Origin: JACKNG01 sp040220855
GTDB lineage: Bacteria > Pseudomonadota > Gammaproteobacteria > Ga0077536
Reading direction: 5' to 3'
DNA: 64,000 nt
Assembly (NCBI GenBank): GCA_040220855.1
Contig: JAVJVZ010000079.1
Span: 48,504-112,503, forward strand
This document shows positions 8,612 to 17,351 of this stretch, in pieces (the stretch's first letter is position 1; each line of letters starts with the position of its first letter). The position numbers were made by a program, and so were the translations under genes. Below the pieces are notes generated by a model, which was not told the DNA's origin, ran no database searches, and saw only the letters and a program-made list of their open reading frames with translations.

Positions 8612-9685
8612 ATGACCACGCGCCTGCCCGTCGTGGGCCCGCAGGGCGTCACGCCCGACTGGATCACCGCCGCCCTCAACAACAAAGGCATCGACGCGCG
8701 CGTCAGCGCCGTTAGCGCCGAGACGGTCGGCACCGGCCAGCTCGGCGAAACGCGTCGGTTCCTGCTCGACTATGCCGGGACACCGCCGGCCGACGCGCCG
8801 CGTACGCTGGTCGGCAAGTTCCCGTCGGACAACGAGACGGCCGCCAACACCGGCAAGCAGATGGGTTTCTACCGCTCGGAGCTGATGTTCTACCGCGAGC
8901 TTGCCCACCGCACCGCCATCAACACACCGGCCGTCTATGCCGCCGAACTCGCGCCGGACAACGATTTCGTGCTGTTGCTCGAGGATCTCGCGCCGGCCGT
9001 GCAGGGGGACCACATGCAGGGCTGCTCGGTGGAAGAGGCACGCATGGCCCTCGGCGAGGCGGCGCTCCTGCACGGCGCGTTCTGGGACGATGCCGAACTC
9101 GCCGCGCAACCCTGGCTGTACGTACCCGAGGGCGCACAGGGCTTCTACACGACCGAGCTCATGGAGAGCTCGTGGGCGCATTTCGAGCAGACCTACGCGC
9201 ACCGCATGGACCCGGAGGTGATCGCCGTGTGCGACAAGTTCGTGCGCCACCACGCCGCCTGGAATGCCCCCCGCCCCGCGCCGAAGTGTTTCTCGCACAA
9301 CGATTTCCGCGTCGACAACATGCTCTTCGGCGGGCCGCGCATCGCCATCGTCGACTGGCAGACCAGCAACTACCTCGGCACCGGCATGGATGTCGCCTAC
9401 TTTCTCGGCGGCGCCTTCGAACGCGCCACGCGGCGCGCCGTCGAGCAGGACCTGCTGCGCGAATACCACGCCGCGCTGCTTGCCGCGGGCGTCGAGAATT
9501 ACGACTTCGAGCACCTCATGTCCGATTACCGCCACTACAGCTTCGCGGTGCTGGTCGTCGCCATCGCGGCGACCGTGATCGTCAAGCCGACCGAGCGCGG
9601 CGATCGCCTGTTCATGAAGATGGTCACCGACGGCGCCTACCAGGCCATCGACAACGACGCCGTCGACGCGCTCGATGCACTTTGA
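8612..9685 (+). CDS. Phosphotransferase family protein (APH/CHK-like kinase fold)
   Basis: A 357-residue protein of the aminoglycoside-phosphotransferase-like, ecdysteroid-kinase-related family. Catalytic loop CFSHNDFRVDNMLFGG and metal-binding IAIVDWQ lie near residues 228-252. An upstream LLLEDL segment is also conserved in the family. In lipid-degrading bacteria such proteins often sit near acyl-CoA dehydrogenases and hydroxyacyl substrates, not with antibiotic resistance. The start follows AGGGGAGAT. It precedes a VOC protein gene by 78 bases in the same direction, so one transcript is possible. The substrate is unknown. Confidence 0.8.
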   Translation: MTTRLPVVGPQGVTPDWITAALNNKGIDARVSAVSAETVGTGQLGETRRFLLDYAGTPPADAPRTLVGKFPSDNETAANTGKQMGFYRSELMFYRELAHRTAINTPAVYAAELAPDNDFVLLLEDLAPAVQGDHMQGCSVEEARMALGEAALLHGAFWDDAELAAQPWLYVPEGAQGFYTTELMESSWAHFEQTYAHRMDPEVIAVCDKFVRHHAAWNAPRPAPKCFSHNDFRVDNMLFGGPRIAIVDWQTSNYLGTGMDVAYFLGGAFERATRRAVEQDLLREYHAALLAAGVENYDFEHLMSDYRHYSFAVLVVAIAATVIVKPTERGDRLFMKMVTDGAYQAIDNDAVDALDAL

Positions 9686-9763
9686 CACGCGCAGGTGCCG
9701 GACCGCACGCTCCACGCATCCGTCCTGACCACCCGCAACGCGCCGCCGCGCGAGGAGCCGCCC

Positions 9764-10453
9764 ATGCGCCTGGCCAAGCAACATCTCGACATCGGCCTGT
9801 TCACCACCGACATCGCCGCCCATACCGCTTTCTGGCGCGACACCGCCGGCCTGCGCCTCGATCACGAGCTCGAACTCGGCATCGAGGGCATCGTGCAGCA
9901 CCGCTACGACGCCCACGACTCAGTGATCAAGGTCAATCACCACCCCGGCCCACTCGCCGAGCTGCCACCGTCGGGCTATGTCGGCCTGACCATCGCGCGC
10001 GCCGGCGCACCGGCCTGGGAGGGCTGCCACCCCGGCGGTGACGCGGTACGCCTGGTGCCGCCCGGCACCGACGGCGTGGTCGGCATCGGCGTAACGGTCG
10101 CTACGCCGGACCCGGCACGCATGATGGCCTTCTACACCGAAGCGATGGAATTCGAACGGGTCGATGAGCGCACTGTCCGCTGCGGCGACAGCCTGCTGTT
10201 CGTCGTCGAGGGCACCGGTGGCTCGCCGGCGCCGAGCTTCATCGGCCCGAATTTCCGTTACCTCACCATGCAGATCTTCGATGCCGACGCCGCCTGCGAG
10301 CACATCGTCGCACGCGGCGGCACCCTGGTGCAGGCGCCGGTGACGCTCGGCGACGTCGCCCGCTACGCTTTCGTCGCCGACCCGGACGGCAACTGGATCG
10401 AGATCTCGGCGCGCTTCTCGCTGCCCGGCGTGACCCGGCCCGTGTCAGGCTGA
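9764..10453 (+). CDS. VOC/glyoxalase superfamily protein with two tandem halves
   Basis: A 229-residue protein built from two vicinal-oxygen-chelate modules. The first (residues 1-115) begins QHLDIGLFTTDIAAHTAFWRD, and the second (about 118-229) has FYTEAMEFERV and ends with FVADPDGNWIEISAR, the usual metal-ligand strand. Family members are dioxygenases, glyoxalases, epimerases or binding proteins. The start at 9764 follows GAGGAG. The gene lies directly upstream of the first sigma-type promoter of the stress island but is transcribed before it, and is probably not part of that regulon. Confidence 0.78.
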   Translation: MRLAKQHLDIGLFTTDIAAHTAFWRDTAGLRLDHELELGIEGIVQHRYDAHDSVIKVNHHPGPLAELPPSGYVGLTIARAGAPAWEGCHPGGDAVRLVPPGTDGVVGIGVTVATPDPARMMAFYTEAMEFERVDERTVRCGDSLLFVVEGTGGSPAPSFIGPNFRYLTMQIFDADAACEHIVARGGTLVQAPVTLGDVARYAFVADPDGNWIEISARFSLPGVTRPVSG

Positions 10454-10482
10454 GTGGCGATGCCCGTGCTGCCGCCGGCAGG

Positions 10483-10511
10483 TGATCCGGGGCGGACAAC
10501 CCGGCGTAACA
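10483..10511 (+). promoter_or_regulatory. Predicted ChrR-sigma promoter (TGATCC-N17-GTAACA) of the DUF6134-SDR-SnoaL operon
   Basis: TGATCC at 10483-10488 is followed after exactly 17 bases by GTAACA at 10506-10511. The same TGATCC-N17-GTA layout precedes both divergent units of the sigma/chrR locus (17232-17260 and 17285-17313). TGATCC is the -35 element known for the Rhodobacter sphaeroides sigma-E that ChrR controls. This places the downstream three-gene operon in the same regulon. Confidence 0.65.
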
Positions 10512-10594
10512 CGCATGTGAACCACGTCTGGCGACTCCGCTCAGCAGGTCACCGCGGCGCCTGTCTCGCACCCCTCCTCCCCCACGAGCAGGCA

Positions 10595-11317
10595 GTGCGC
10601 CGCGGTGACCTGCGGCTATTTGCACGCTGCGCCGCTGCCGCAGCACTGCTGCTTTGCGTCCTGGTTGTGCGCGTCGCCAGCGCAGCTTGCGCGAGCACCG
10701 CGGAACTCGCGAACTTCGTCTCCAGCCGTTACGGCGACGCCATTCACTTCGATGTCCTGCGCAACGGCAAGACCGTCGGCGAGCACGTCACCCGCTTCGC
10801 CGTCGACGACGACGGCATCGGCGTCGAATCGCGTATGCGCCTCGACATCCGCGTGCTGCTGGTGCCGGTCTACGATTTCACCTACGTATCGCGCGCGCGC
10901 TGGTGCGATGACGGCCTGCTCGAGCTCGATGCGCGCGTCGACGACAACGGTGACGAGCGCCACACACGCGCCGTGCGCGAGGACGGCGCGCTGGTGGTGC
11001 GCCACGAGGGACGTGAAAGACGCACGCCGCCAGACCTGATGCCGACCGACCACTGGAACCCACGCGTCGTCGGCGAACGTGCCGTGCTCAACACGCTCAC
11101 CGGCAACGTCAACGAAGTCACCATCGCACCTTGTGCACGCGGCGAGCCGCGTATCGAGCAGGCTGCGCCGGGCAGCGTCTGCTATGCCTACTCGGGCGAT
11201 CTCGAAACACGCGTCTGGTACGACGCCAACGGGCGCTGGAGCGGGCTGGCCTTCGCCGGTGGCGATGGCTCGGAGATCCTCTACGTCTGTCGCGATTGCG
11301 CCCGACCGGGGATCTGA
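10595..11317 (+). CDS. DUF6134 family exported protein
   Basis: About 240 residues with an N-terminal hydrophobic stretch (AAAAALLLCVLVVRVASA) that looks like a Sec signal peptide or anchor. The mature part (DVLRNGKTVGEHVTRFAVDDDG ... YDFTYVSRARWCDDG) resembles DUF6134, a beta-rich family of unknown function. I chose the GTG at 10595 because it lies just before the signal peptide. An upstream GTG near 10516 would begin almost at the predicted transcription start. First gene of an operon with the SDR gene (1 base apart) and SnoaL gene, under the TGATCC-N17-GTA promoter. A periplasmic role in lipid or oxidative stress is inferred only from that context. Confidence 0.7.
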   Translation: MRRGDLRLFARCAAAAALLLCVLVVRVASAACASTAELANFVSSRYGDAIHFDVLRNGKTVGEHVTRFAVDDDGIGVESRMRLDIRVLLVPVYDFTYVSRARWCDDGLLELDARVDDNGDERHTRAVREDGALVVRHEGRERRTPPDLMPTDHWNPRVVGERAVLNTLTGNVNEVTIAPCARGEPRIEQAAPGSVCYAYSGDLETRVWYDANGRWSGLAFAGGDGSEILYVCRDCARPGI

Positions 11318-11318
11318 C

Positions 11319-12074
11319 GTGACGGTCGCCGCCGGTCGCGTGTGGATTACCGGCGCGAGCAGCGGGCTGGGCGCAGCGCTCGCCCGCGAGTACGCCGCGG
11401 CCGGTGCCAGCGTGCTGCTCACCGCACGCCGCCGCGAGGCGCTGGACGAGGTCGCGGCGCACTGTCACGGGCGCGCCGCGACCTACCCCGCCGACGTCAC
11501 CGTCGCCGACCAGCTCGCGGCCACGCTCGACGCCATCGAAGGCGACGGTGGCCTGCCCGACCTGGTCATCCTCAATGCCGGCACCTATCGCCCGATGGGA
11601 CTCGCCGAGCTCGACACCGATGCCATCGCTGAACTGTTCGCGATCAACGTCTTCGCGGTAACGCGCGCAATCGAGCTGCTGTCGCCGCGACTACGCGCGC
11701 GCGGGCACGGGCACATCGCGATGACGGGATCGGTCGCCGGGGACATCGGCCTGCCCTACGCGGGCGCCTACAGCGCGAGCAAGGCGGCGCTGGTGCGCTT
11801 CGCGCAGGCGCTGCGGCCGGAGTTGGCAGCCGCCGGCATCACCCTCTCGCTGATCGAGCCCGGCTTCGTACGGACACCGCTCACCGACCGCAACGATTTC
11901 CCGATGCCGTTCCTGATCGAGGCCGAACGCGCCGCGCGCATCATCCGCCACGGCCTCGAGCGCGGTCGCTTCCGCATCCGCTTCCCGCTGCGCATGAGCC
12001 TCGCCATGCGCCTGTTCGCGGCACTGCCCGAACCGCTCTCCTATCCGCTGCGCCGGCGCATGCTGCGCCCGTGA
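11319..12074 (+). CDS. Short-chain dehydrogenase/reductase
   Basis: A 251-residue classical SDR. The cofactor motif is WITGASSGLGAALAREYA (TGxxxGxG) near residue 10, the NAG motif is LILNAGTY, and the catalytic Ser, Tyr and Lys lie in MTGSVAG and YAGAYSASKAALV. The C terminus extends into an amphipathic, Arg-rich tail (PLRMSLAMRLFAALPEPLSYPLRRRM), suggesting membrane association. GTG start immediately after the DUF6134 stop. It overlaps the next gene by GTGA (12071-12074). SDRs of this type recur in ChrR/sigma-controlled gene clusters together with CFA synthase and DUF1365 genes. Substrate unknown. Confidence 0.88.
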   Translation: MTVAAGRVWITGASSGLGAALAREYAAAGASVLLTARRREALDEVAAHCHGRAATYPADVTVADQLAATLDAIEGDGGLPDLVILNAGTYRPMGLAELDTDAIAELFAINVFAVTRAIELLSPRLRARGHGHIAMTGSVAGDIGLPYAGAYSASKAALVRFAQALRPELAAAGITLSLIEPGFVRTPLTDRNDFPMPFLIEAERAARIIRHGLERGRFRIRFPLRMSLAMRLFAALPEPLSYPLRRRMLRP

Positions 12075-12526
12075 GCAACCCGCCACTCGATCGCTACCTG
12101 GCGATTCTCACGCAACTCGACGCGACTTCCCTCGACGCACTGACGGCCTGCCTGGCCGAAGACGTCCGCTTCCGCGACCCGTTCAACGACGTCCGTGGTC
12201 GGGCCGCCGTGCGCGCGGTGTTCGCCGACATGCTCGAACAGCTCGACGACCTCCGCTTCGCGGTCACCGCGCGTGCTGTCGAGCCCGCGCCACGCAGCGA
12301 CGGTATTCACGTCGCACTGGTCAGCTGGCAGCTCGATGCGCGTCTGCCGCGCCTCGGCGGGCGCGCCTGGTCGGTTGCGGGCTGCTCCGAGATTCATCTC
12401 GATGACCGCGGTCACGTGCGCGCGCATCTCGATTACTGGGACGCCGCGCGCAGTCTGTACGAGCAGCTACCCCTGCTCGGCAGCGTGCTGCGCACGCTCA
12501 GGCGGCGCCTCGCGGTGAGGCCCTGA
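12071..12526 (+). CDS. SnoaL-like / NTF2-fold protein of the stress operon
   Basis: A 151-residue NTF2-fold protein (YLAILTQLDATSLDALTACLAEDVRFRDPFND is the typical start; a YWDAARSLYEQLPLLG segment closes the fold). GTG start overlaps the SDR stop, so translation is coupled. Its 3' end overlaps the convergent MFS gene by 60 bases (12467-12526). NTF2-like proteins of this type accompany SDR, oxidoreductase, DUF1365 and CFA genes in many ChrR-type clusters, which fits the promoter evidence here. Biochemical function not known. Confidence 0.82.
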   Translation: MSNPPLDRYLAILTQLDATSLDALTACLAEDVRFRDPFNDVRGRAAVRAVFADMLEQLDDLRFAVTARAVEPAPRSDGIHVALVSWQLDARLPRLGGRAWSVAGCSEIHLDDRGHVRAHLDYWDAARSLYEQLPLLGSVLRTLRRRLAVRP

Positions 12527-13816
12527 CGGCGTCTCCAGCGGCGTACGCAGCAATACGAGCAGGCTCAGCTTGAGCAGCACCGGCAACCCGACGTAACCGA
12601 CCAGCAAACGGGCAGGGTCGATGGCGGTGGCGGCGCCCGCAGCAGGCGCTGCGTCGGCACCCAGGCCGATGAACGCGACGGCAACGGCCAGGGCCAGCGC
12701 GAGCTTGGTCGCCATCGTCCACAGGGCGAAAGCGCTGGCAGTGCGGCGGCGGCCGCTGGCGGCGCGGTCGGCAGCCAGTACGTCGGCCTGGATTGACGGC
12801 GGCAGCGCGAGGTCAGCACCCAGCGTGAGCCCCGACAGCAGGCACACCAGGTAGAACCAGGCCGCGTTGTGTGGTCCGAGCCAGGCGACCTGCGCGAAGA
12901 CCACCACGTTGACGGCGATGGCGATGCGCCAGGCCGGCGTCTTGCCGTACCGGCGCGCCAGTGCCAGCCACAACGGTGCACCGCCCACCGCGGCGCCGAA
13001 GTAACAGGCGAGCAGGAGGAACGTGTCGCGTTCGGCGAGGGAGAGCCAGTCGCTGACGACGAGCGGGAACAGCACCGCGGGCAGGCCATTGGCGATGCCG
13101 TTGACGAACCAGCAGACGAGGGTACGTCGGCAGTCGGGTACGCGCAGCAGCGCGACGAAGTCACGCCAGGCCACCTCTCCGTGGGTGGCGCGGGTGCCGG
13201 GTTCGGGTTCCGGCACACGCAGCAGCAGCGCGGCAATGGCCGGTACGCCGAGCACGCCCGCGGCAACGGCAAGTACGGCGAACGGCGCCGGCGCCGCGTC
13301 GCCGAGGTTGAGTACGAGCAGGGCCGGCAAGGCGAGCGCGACCAGCATGCCGACCAGGCCGGCGAGCTCGCGCGCGGCGGCGACCAGCGAGCGCTCGTGG
13401 ACATCGTCGGAGAGCTCGGCGCCCCATGCCGTGTACGGAATCGTAAACAGGCTCCAGCCGACGAACAGGCACACCGCGCCGACCGCGAGATGGACGGCCC
13501 CGACGGTCGCCGGCGGACGCGCCAGCAAGGCCATGCCGAAGCCGGCAAGCAGCGCTCCGGCCAGAACCCACGGTTTGTAGCGCAGACCACCCCAGCCGCG
13601 CCGATCGGTGAGCAGCCCGATCAGCGGATCGGCGAGAAAGTCGAGCACGCGCGCGAGGGCGAGCACGAGCCCGGTCAGCGCGAACCCGAGTCCGAGGTCG
13701 CGCGCGTACCAGGTCGGCAGCAGCACCGCGACCGGGATTACCGGAATTGCGGCGGCGAGTCCCGGCGCCCCGTAAGCGACCAGCGTGGCGCGACGCAGGC
13801 CGCCGGCCGCGCTCAT
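12467..13816 (-). CDS. MFS transporter of the glycoside-pentoside-hexuronide:cation type
   Basis: A 449-residue, 12-helix membrane protein of the GPH/MFS_2 group. The DPLIGLLTDRRGWGG loop after the second helix and FTIPYTAWGAELSDDVHERS after the fourth are diagnostic. Relatives transport melibiose, glucuronides or, in eukaryotes, lysolipids. It is the last gene of the oxidoreductase-DUF1365-CFA-MFS operon, overlapping the CFA gene by ATGA (13813-13816). In this lipid-modification context a lipid or fatty-acid-like substrate is more likely than a sugar, but this is inference. The 3' end lies antisense to the SnoaL gene. Confidence 0.85.
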   Translation of the reverse strand: MSAAGGLRRATLVAYGAPGLAAAIPVIPVAVLLPTWYARDLGLGFALTGLVLALARVLDFLADPLIGLLTDRRGWGGLRYKPWVLAGALLAGFGMALLARPPATVGAVHLAVGAVCLFVGWSLFTIPYTAWGAELSDDVHERSLVAAARELAGLVGMLVALALPALLVLNLGDAAPAPFAVLAVAAGVLGVPAIAALLLRVPEPEPGTRATHGEVAWRDFVALLRVPDCRRTLVCWFVNGIANGLPAVLFPLVVSDWLSLAERDTFLLLACYFGAAVGGAPLWLALARRYGKTPAWRIAIAVNVVVFAQVAWLGPHNAAWFYLVCLLSGLTLGADLALPPSIQADVLAADRAASGRRRTASAFALWTMATKLALALAVAVAFIGLGADAAPAAGAATAIDPARLLVGYVGLPVLLKLSLLVLLRTPLETPSGPHREAPPERAQHAAEQG

Positions 13817-15039
13817 CGCACGTGCTCGACCCGCAGCTGGACGACGTCGGTCGCATCGGAGCGGAAACCGGCCTCGCAGTACGCCAGGTAGAAATGCCAC
13901 AGGCGGCGGAAACGCGCGTCGAAACCCAGTGCACTGATGGCAGGCCAGCTGGCATCGAAGCGATCGCGCCAATGTGCCAGCGTACGTGCATAGTCGAGTG
14001 CGCACGCGTGGCGCGCGGTGATGACCAGGCCGGCATCGGCGAGCGTGCGCGCGAGCGCCGGTTCGCTCGGCAACATGCCCCCTGGAAACACGTAGCGTTG
14101 GATGAAATCCGGGTTGCGCCGGTACTGTTCGAAGCGATCCTCGGCAATGGTGATGATCTGCAGCGCCGCCGCACCCCCCGGCGCGAGACGCGCGGCGAGC
14201 TGGCGGGCGTAGGTGCTCCAGTAAGCCTCGCCTACGGCCTCGAACATCTCGATCGAGACGATGCGCGGGTAGCGGCCGGTGAGGTCCCGGTAGTCGCGTT
14301 GTTCGACACGGGCGCGCTCGCCGAGCCCCGCACGGGCCAGTCGCTCGCGCGCGTAGCCGCACTGTGCCGGCGAGATCGAGATGCCGGTGACGTCGGCGTC
14401 GCACTCACCGGCGGCGAACTCCATGAAGCCGCCCCAGCCGCAGCCGATCTCGAGGACGCGGTCGCCGGGGGCGATGCCGGCGAGTTCGGCGAGGCGCGCG
14501 TACTTGCGCCGCTGCGCCAGCTCCAGCGGTTCGTCGTCGGACGCGAACAGCGCCGACGAGTAGGTCATGCCGGCATCCAGCCAGTGCGCATAGAAGTCGT
14601 TGCCGAGATCGTAATGAAAAGCGATGTTGCGCGCCGCCTGGCCCCGCGAGTTGCCGTGCAGGCGATGCCACAGGCGGTCCGGCCAGGTCAGCCAGGCGCT
14701 GCCGCTCGCAGCGCGGCCGAGATGGCGTTCGTTGCGCGCGGCGAGCGACAGCAGCGCGGTCAGGTCGGGGCTGTCCCAGTCGCCCGCCAGGTAGCTCTCG
14801 GCCAGGCCCAGCGCGCCGCGCGTCGCGAGCGCCCACAGCGGCCGATGATTGCGCAGCTGCCAGACGCCGCGGCCGTGGACCTGCGCATCGCAACCGAAGG
14901 CGAGCATCTCGCCGCCGGGGGTCTCCACCACCAGCTCACCCTCGCGGATGCGCTTGCCGATGTGGGTGACGAGACCCAGCGCGGGGTTGCGCCAGGCGCC
15001 GGCGCGGGGCGTGGAAACGATGGAACCGGTCTGCTTCAT
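13813..15039 (-). CDS. cfa: Cyclopropane-fatty-acyl-phospholipid synthase family methyltransferase
   Basis: A 408-residue CFA synthase-type enzyme that transfers a methylene or methyl group from SAM to unsaturated acyl chains of membrane phospholipids. Visible: the lipid-binding N-terminal domain, FHYDLGNDFYAHWLD near residue 135, the SAM motif VLEIGCGWGGFMEFAA near 195, and IVSIEMFEAVGE and QIITI further on. In Rhodobacter sphaeroides a homologue in the ChrR/sigma-E regulon takes part in making modified (cyclopropane or furan-type) fatty acids. It overlaps the DUF1365 gene upstream and the MFS gene downstream by 4 bases each. Which product it makes here cannot be decided from sequence. Confidence 0.9.
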   Translation of the reverse strand: MKQTGSIVSTPRAGAWRNPALGLVTHIGKRIREGELVVETPGGEMLAFGCDAQVHGRGVWQLRNHRPLWALATRGALGLAESYLAGDWDSPDLTALLSLAARNERHLGRAASGSAWLTWPDRLWHRLHGNSRGQAARNIAFHYDLGNDFYAHWLDAGMTYSSALFASDDEPLELAQRRKYARLAELAGIAPGDRVLEIGCGWGGFMEFAAGECDADVTGISISPAQCGYARERLARAGLGERARVEQRDYRDLTGRYPRIVSIEMFEAVGEAYWSTYARQLAARLAPGGAAALQIITIAEDRFEQYRRNPDFIQRYVFPGGMLPSEPALARTLADAGLVITARHACALDYARTLAHWRDRFDASWPAISALGFDARFRRLWHFYLAYCEAGFRSDATDVVQLRVEHVR

Positions 15040-15866
15040 AGTGCCTTTCCTGTCGAGATGGCGCGGCCGTCAGCGGTGACGTGACGGACCACGGGAACGC
15101 CCTTCAACCACAGCTTGAGGGCTTCGTAGTGAATCGCCGTGATGACCTTGAGCGTCGCGGCCGGGTAGCGCCACGCGAGCGCCCGCAGCGTGCTTGCCGC
15201 GAAGGCGTGACGCTGCCCGGAGAACACCGCGCGCAGGCGTAGCGCGTCGCCCTCCCGGTAATCGATGCCGAGCGCGAGCCGTGCGCCGGGCGGCCGCACG
15301 GAGAACTCGTAATGTCCCTGCATATCGAAGAAGGGCGATACGAACAGCGCCTTCTCGCAACGCTGGCGCAGGATGCCGCGGGTCGCATCGTCACCGTGCA
15401 CGGGAACGACGTAGCCGAGGCGCTCGCCGAAGGTGTTGTTGACCTCGTAGACCATGGCACCGAGGCGCCCGTCGGGCGCGTAGCAGTAGACCACCGTAAT
15501 CGGGTTGAACACGTAGCCCAGCACGCGCGGCATGCACAGCACCCGGAAGTGCCAGTCGCCAGCATCGATTCCGGCGGTGTCCAGCGCCGCGTCGAGCCAG
15601 GCGCGGAACGGCGTGCCGTCGCCGTACCCATGATCGACGTCGTGAAAAGAGAACCAGGCCGCGCGGTTGTAACCGAACAGTCGCGAGCAGGCATCGAGCA
15701 CCGGCAGTTCGTCGAGATCGAGCAACAGGTAGAACACGCCGTAGCGGAGCGCGTGCGCGCGCGGCGCGGCGCGGCGATGCACCACCGAGCCGGTGTAGAT
15801 GGACGACCCGAGCGAGGGCGCGCTGCGCGCTCCCGCGCGCGAATCGGTTCCCAGCATGCCCGTCAC
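15036..15866 (-). CDS. DUF1365 family protein
   Basis: About 276 residues of the DUF1365 family. Hallmarks are IYTGSVVHRRAAPRAHALRYGVFYLLLDLDELP, RLFGYNRAAWFSFHDVDHGYGDG, and GYVFNPITVVYCY. DUF1365 genes nearly always lie between a flavin amine oxidase-like gene and a CFA synthase gene, as here, and are thought to help in fatty-acid modification; no activity is firmly established that I can cite. I give the GTG at 15866 as start because it makes a GTGA overlap with the upstream stop. The ATG at 15857, three codons in, is also possible. Confidence 0.85.
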   Translation of the reverse strand: MTGMLGTDSRAGARSAPSLGSSIYTGSVVHRRAAPRAHALRYGVFYLLLDLDELPVLDACSRLFGYNRAAWFSFHDVDHGYGDGTPFRAWLDAALDTAGIDAGDWHFRVLCMPRVLGYVFNPITVVYCYAPDGRLGAMVYEVNNTFGERLGYVVPVHGDDATRGILRQRCEKALFVSPFFDMQGHYEFSVRPPGARLALGIDYREGDALRLRAVFSGQRHAFAASTLRALAWRYPAATLKVITAIHYEALKLWLKGVPVVRHVTADGRAISTGKAL

Positions 15867-17200
15867 GCCGCGCGCGAACGCGGGCGACGGTAGCTCGCAG
15901 GCAGGCGATCGAAGCCCGCGCTGCCCTGCCACGGGGCCGGGGCGCCGAGCGCGTCGGCCACCCACAGGCCGGATTGCAGGCCGTCCTCGTGGAAGCCGTG
16001 CCCCAGCCACGCGCCGCAGTACCAGGTGCGCCGACGCCCCTGCAGTTCGGCAGAGCGCAACTGCGCGCTGGCCGTCGCCGGCGTGAACACCGGATGCGTG
16101 TAATCAAAGCGGCCGTGCACGGCCTTCGGGGTGGCATACGGGTTGAGCGTGACGAACAGGTCGCGCCGTGTCGCGAGGGGTTGCAGGCGGTTCATCCAAT
16201 AACTCACGCTGAGCGGCCGGGCATTATCGAACCTGGCGTCGTGCATATAGTTCCAGCTCGACCACGCTGCGCGTCGGCGCGGCATGCAGGCCGAATCCTC
16301 GTGAAGCCAGGCGACATTATCGCTGTAGCGAAACGCGCCGAGTACCGCACGTTCGTCGTCGTCGGCATCGGCCAGTAAGGCAAGTGCCTGGTCGGCATGG
16401 GTCGCAATGACGACGCCGTCGAAGCTCGCCGCGTGACCGCGGGCGTCGACCACGCGGACGCCGTCGGCTTCGCGCCGGATGCGCGCCACCGGCGCCGCCA
16501 GCCGGGTGTCGAGCCGTGCGTCGGCGAGCAGACGCGCGACATATTCGCGACTCCCCCCGGTGACCGTGCGCCACTGCGGCCGCTGGGTCACCGTGAGCAG
16601 TCCATGGTTGTCGAAGAAGCGGATGAAGGCGTCGGCAGGATATTGGCGGATGTCGTCGCGGGAGGCAGACCAGATGGCGGCCGCCATGGGCACGAGATGG
16701 TCCTCGACAAATGCCGGCGAATAGCCCTCACGGTCGAGCAGCGCGCCGATGCTGAGGCCGCTCACACCCTGTTCCAGATAGCGACCGGCGTGCCGGTAAA
16801 AGCGCCGGATGTCGTGCAACATGCGCCAGAAACGCGGGCGCACCGTATTGCGCCGCTGGGCGAACAGGCCGTTCAGATCCGATCCCGCGTACTCGATGCG
16901 ACCGTGGTCGATGGAAACCGCAAACGACATGTCGCTGGGCGCGGTGGCCACGGCGAGATAATCGAAGAGCGCGACGAGGTGCGGGTAATTGCGGTCGTTG
17001 TAAACGATGAATCCGGTGTCGACCGGGGTCTCGACGCCGTCAATCTGCACGTCCACGGTGTTCGCGTGACCGCCGCAGCGAGACGCCTCTTCGTACAGCG
17101 TCACCGCGTGCCGCCGAGAGAGTGCCCAGGCGGCACCAAGGCCGGCGATGCCCGCGCCGATGACCGCGAGTCGCAGCGGAGACGAATTGTCTGCAAACAT
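15863..17200 (-). CDS. FAD-dependent oxidoreductase (amine-oxidase/desaturase-like)
   Basis: A 445-residue flavoprotein with the N-terminal dinucleotide-binding motif VIGAGIAGLGAAWAL and the following acidic residue (LYEEASRCGGHANTVDV), as in NAD(P)-binding amine oxidases and carotenoid/fatty-acid desaturases. A conserved GFIVYNDRNYPHL segment is typical of the subgroup that partners with DUF1365 and CFA synthase. First gene of the four-gene lipid operon. Its ATG at 17200 follows GGGAGGCTCG, and a TGATCC-N17-GTA promoter lies about 30 bases upstream. Likely acts on unsaturated or methylated acyl chains, by context. Confidence 0.87.
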   Translation of the reverse strand: MFADNSSPLRLAVIGAGIAGLGAAWALSRRHAVTLYEEASRCGGHANTVDVQIDGVETPVDTGFIVYNDRNYPHLVALFDYLAVATAPSDMSFAVSIDHGRIEYAGSDLNGLFAQRRNTVRPRFWRMLHDIRRFYRHAGRYLEQGVSGLSIGALLDREGYSPAFVEDHLVPMAAAIWSASRDDIRQYPADAFIRFFDNHGLLTVTQRPQWRTVTGGSREYVARLLADARLDTRLAAPVARIRREADGVRVVDARGHAASFDGVVIATHADQALALLADADDDERAVLGAFRYSDNVAWLHEDSACMPRRRAAWSSWNYMHDARFDNARPLSVSYWMNRLQPLATRRDLFVTLNPYATPKAVHGRFDYTHPVFTPATASAQLRSAELQGRRRTWYCGAWLGHGFHEDGLQSGLWVADALGAPAPWQGSAGFDRLPASYRRPRSRAA

Positions 17201-17231
17201 CGAGCCTCCCTCGGCCACTACCGTCGCGATG

Positions 17232-17260
17232 AGATACGCCGGCCCGCGACGGCGGGATCA
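17232..17260 (-). promoter_or_regulatory. Predicted ChrR-sigma promoter (TGATCC-N17-GTATCT) of the oxidoreductase-DUF1365-CFA-MFS operon
   Basis: Read on the minus strand, TGATCC (17260-17255) is followed after 17 bases by GTATCT (17237-17232). Transcription would begin near 17225 and leave a leader of about 25 bases before the oxidoreductase ATG. Spacer length and both boxes match the divergent promoter at 17285-17313. Confidence 0.7.
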
Positions 17261-17284
17261 CACCGTCAAGGCCGCTCTCGGCCG

Positions 17285-17313
17285 TGATCCGTCCCCACGA
17301 GGCACGCGTAGAA
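17285..17313 (+). promoter_or_regulatory. Predicted autoregulated promoter (TGATCC-N17-GTAGAA) of the sigma/chrR operon
   Basis: TGATCC (17285-17290), 17 bases, GTAGAA (17308-17313). Transcription would start near 17320, which excludes the ATG at 17313 as the sigma start codon and supports the ATG at 17352. Positive autoregulation of the sigma-anti-sigma operon is usual for this family. Confidence 0.7.
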
Positions 17314-17351
17314 TGCGCATGCTACGAGCCACCCGTCACGTCAGCCGCACC

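Noticed and set aside
17313..17351. Earlier ATG for the sigma factor at 17313
   Set aside because: It overlaps the predicted -10 element of the sigma promoter, so the transcript would lack it.
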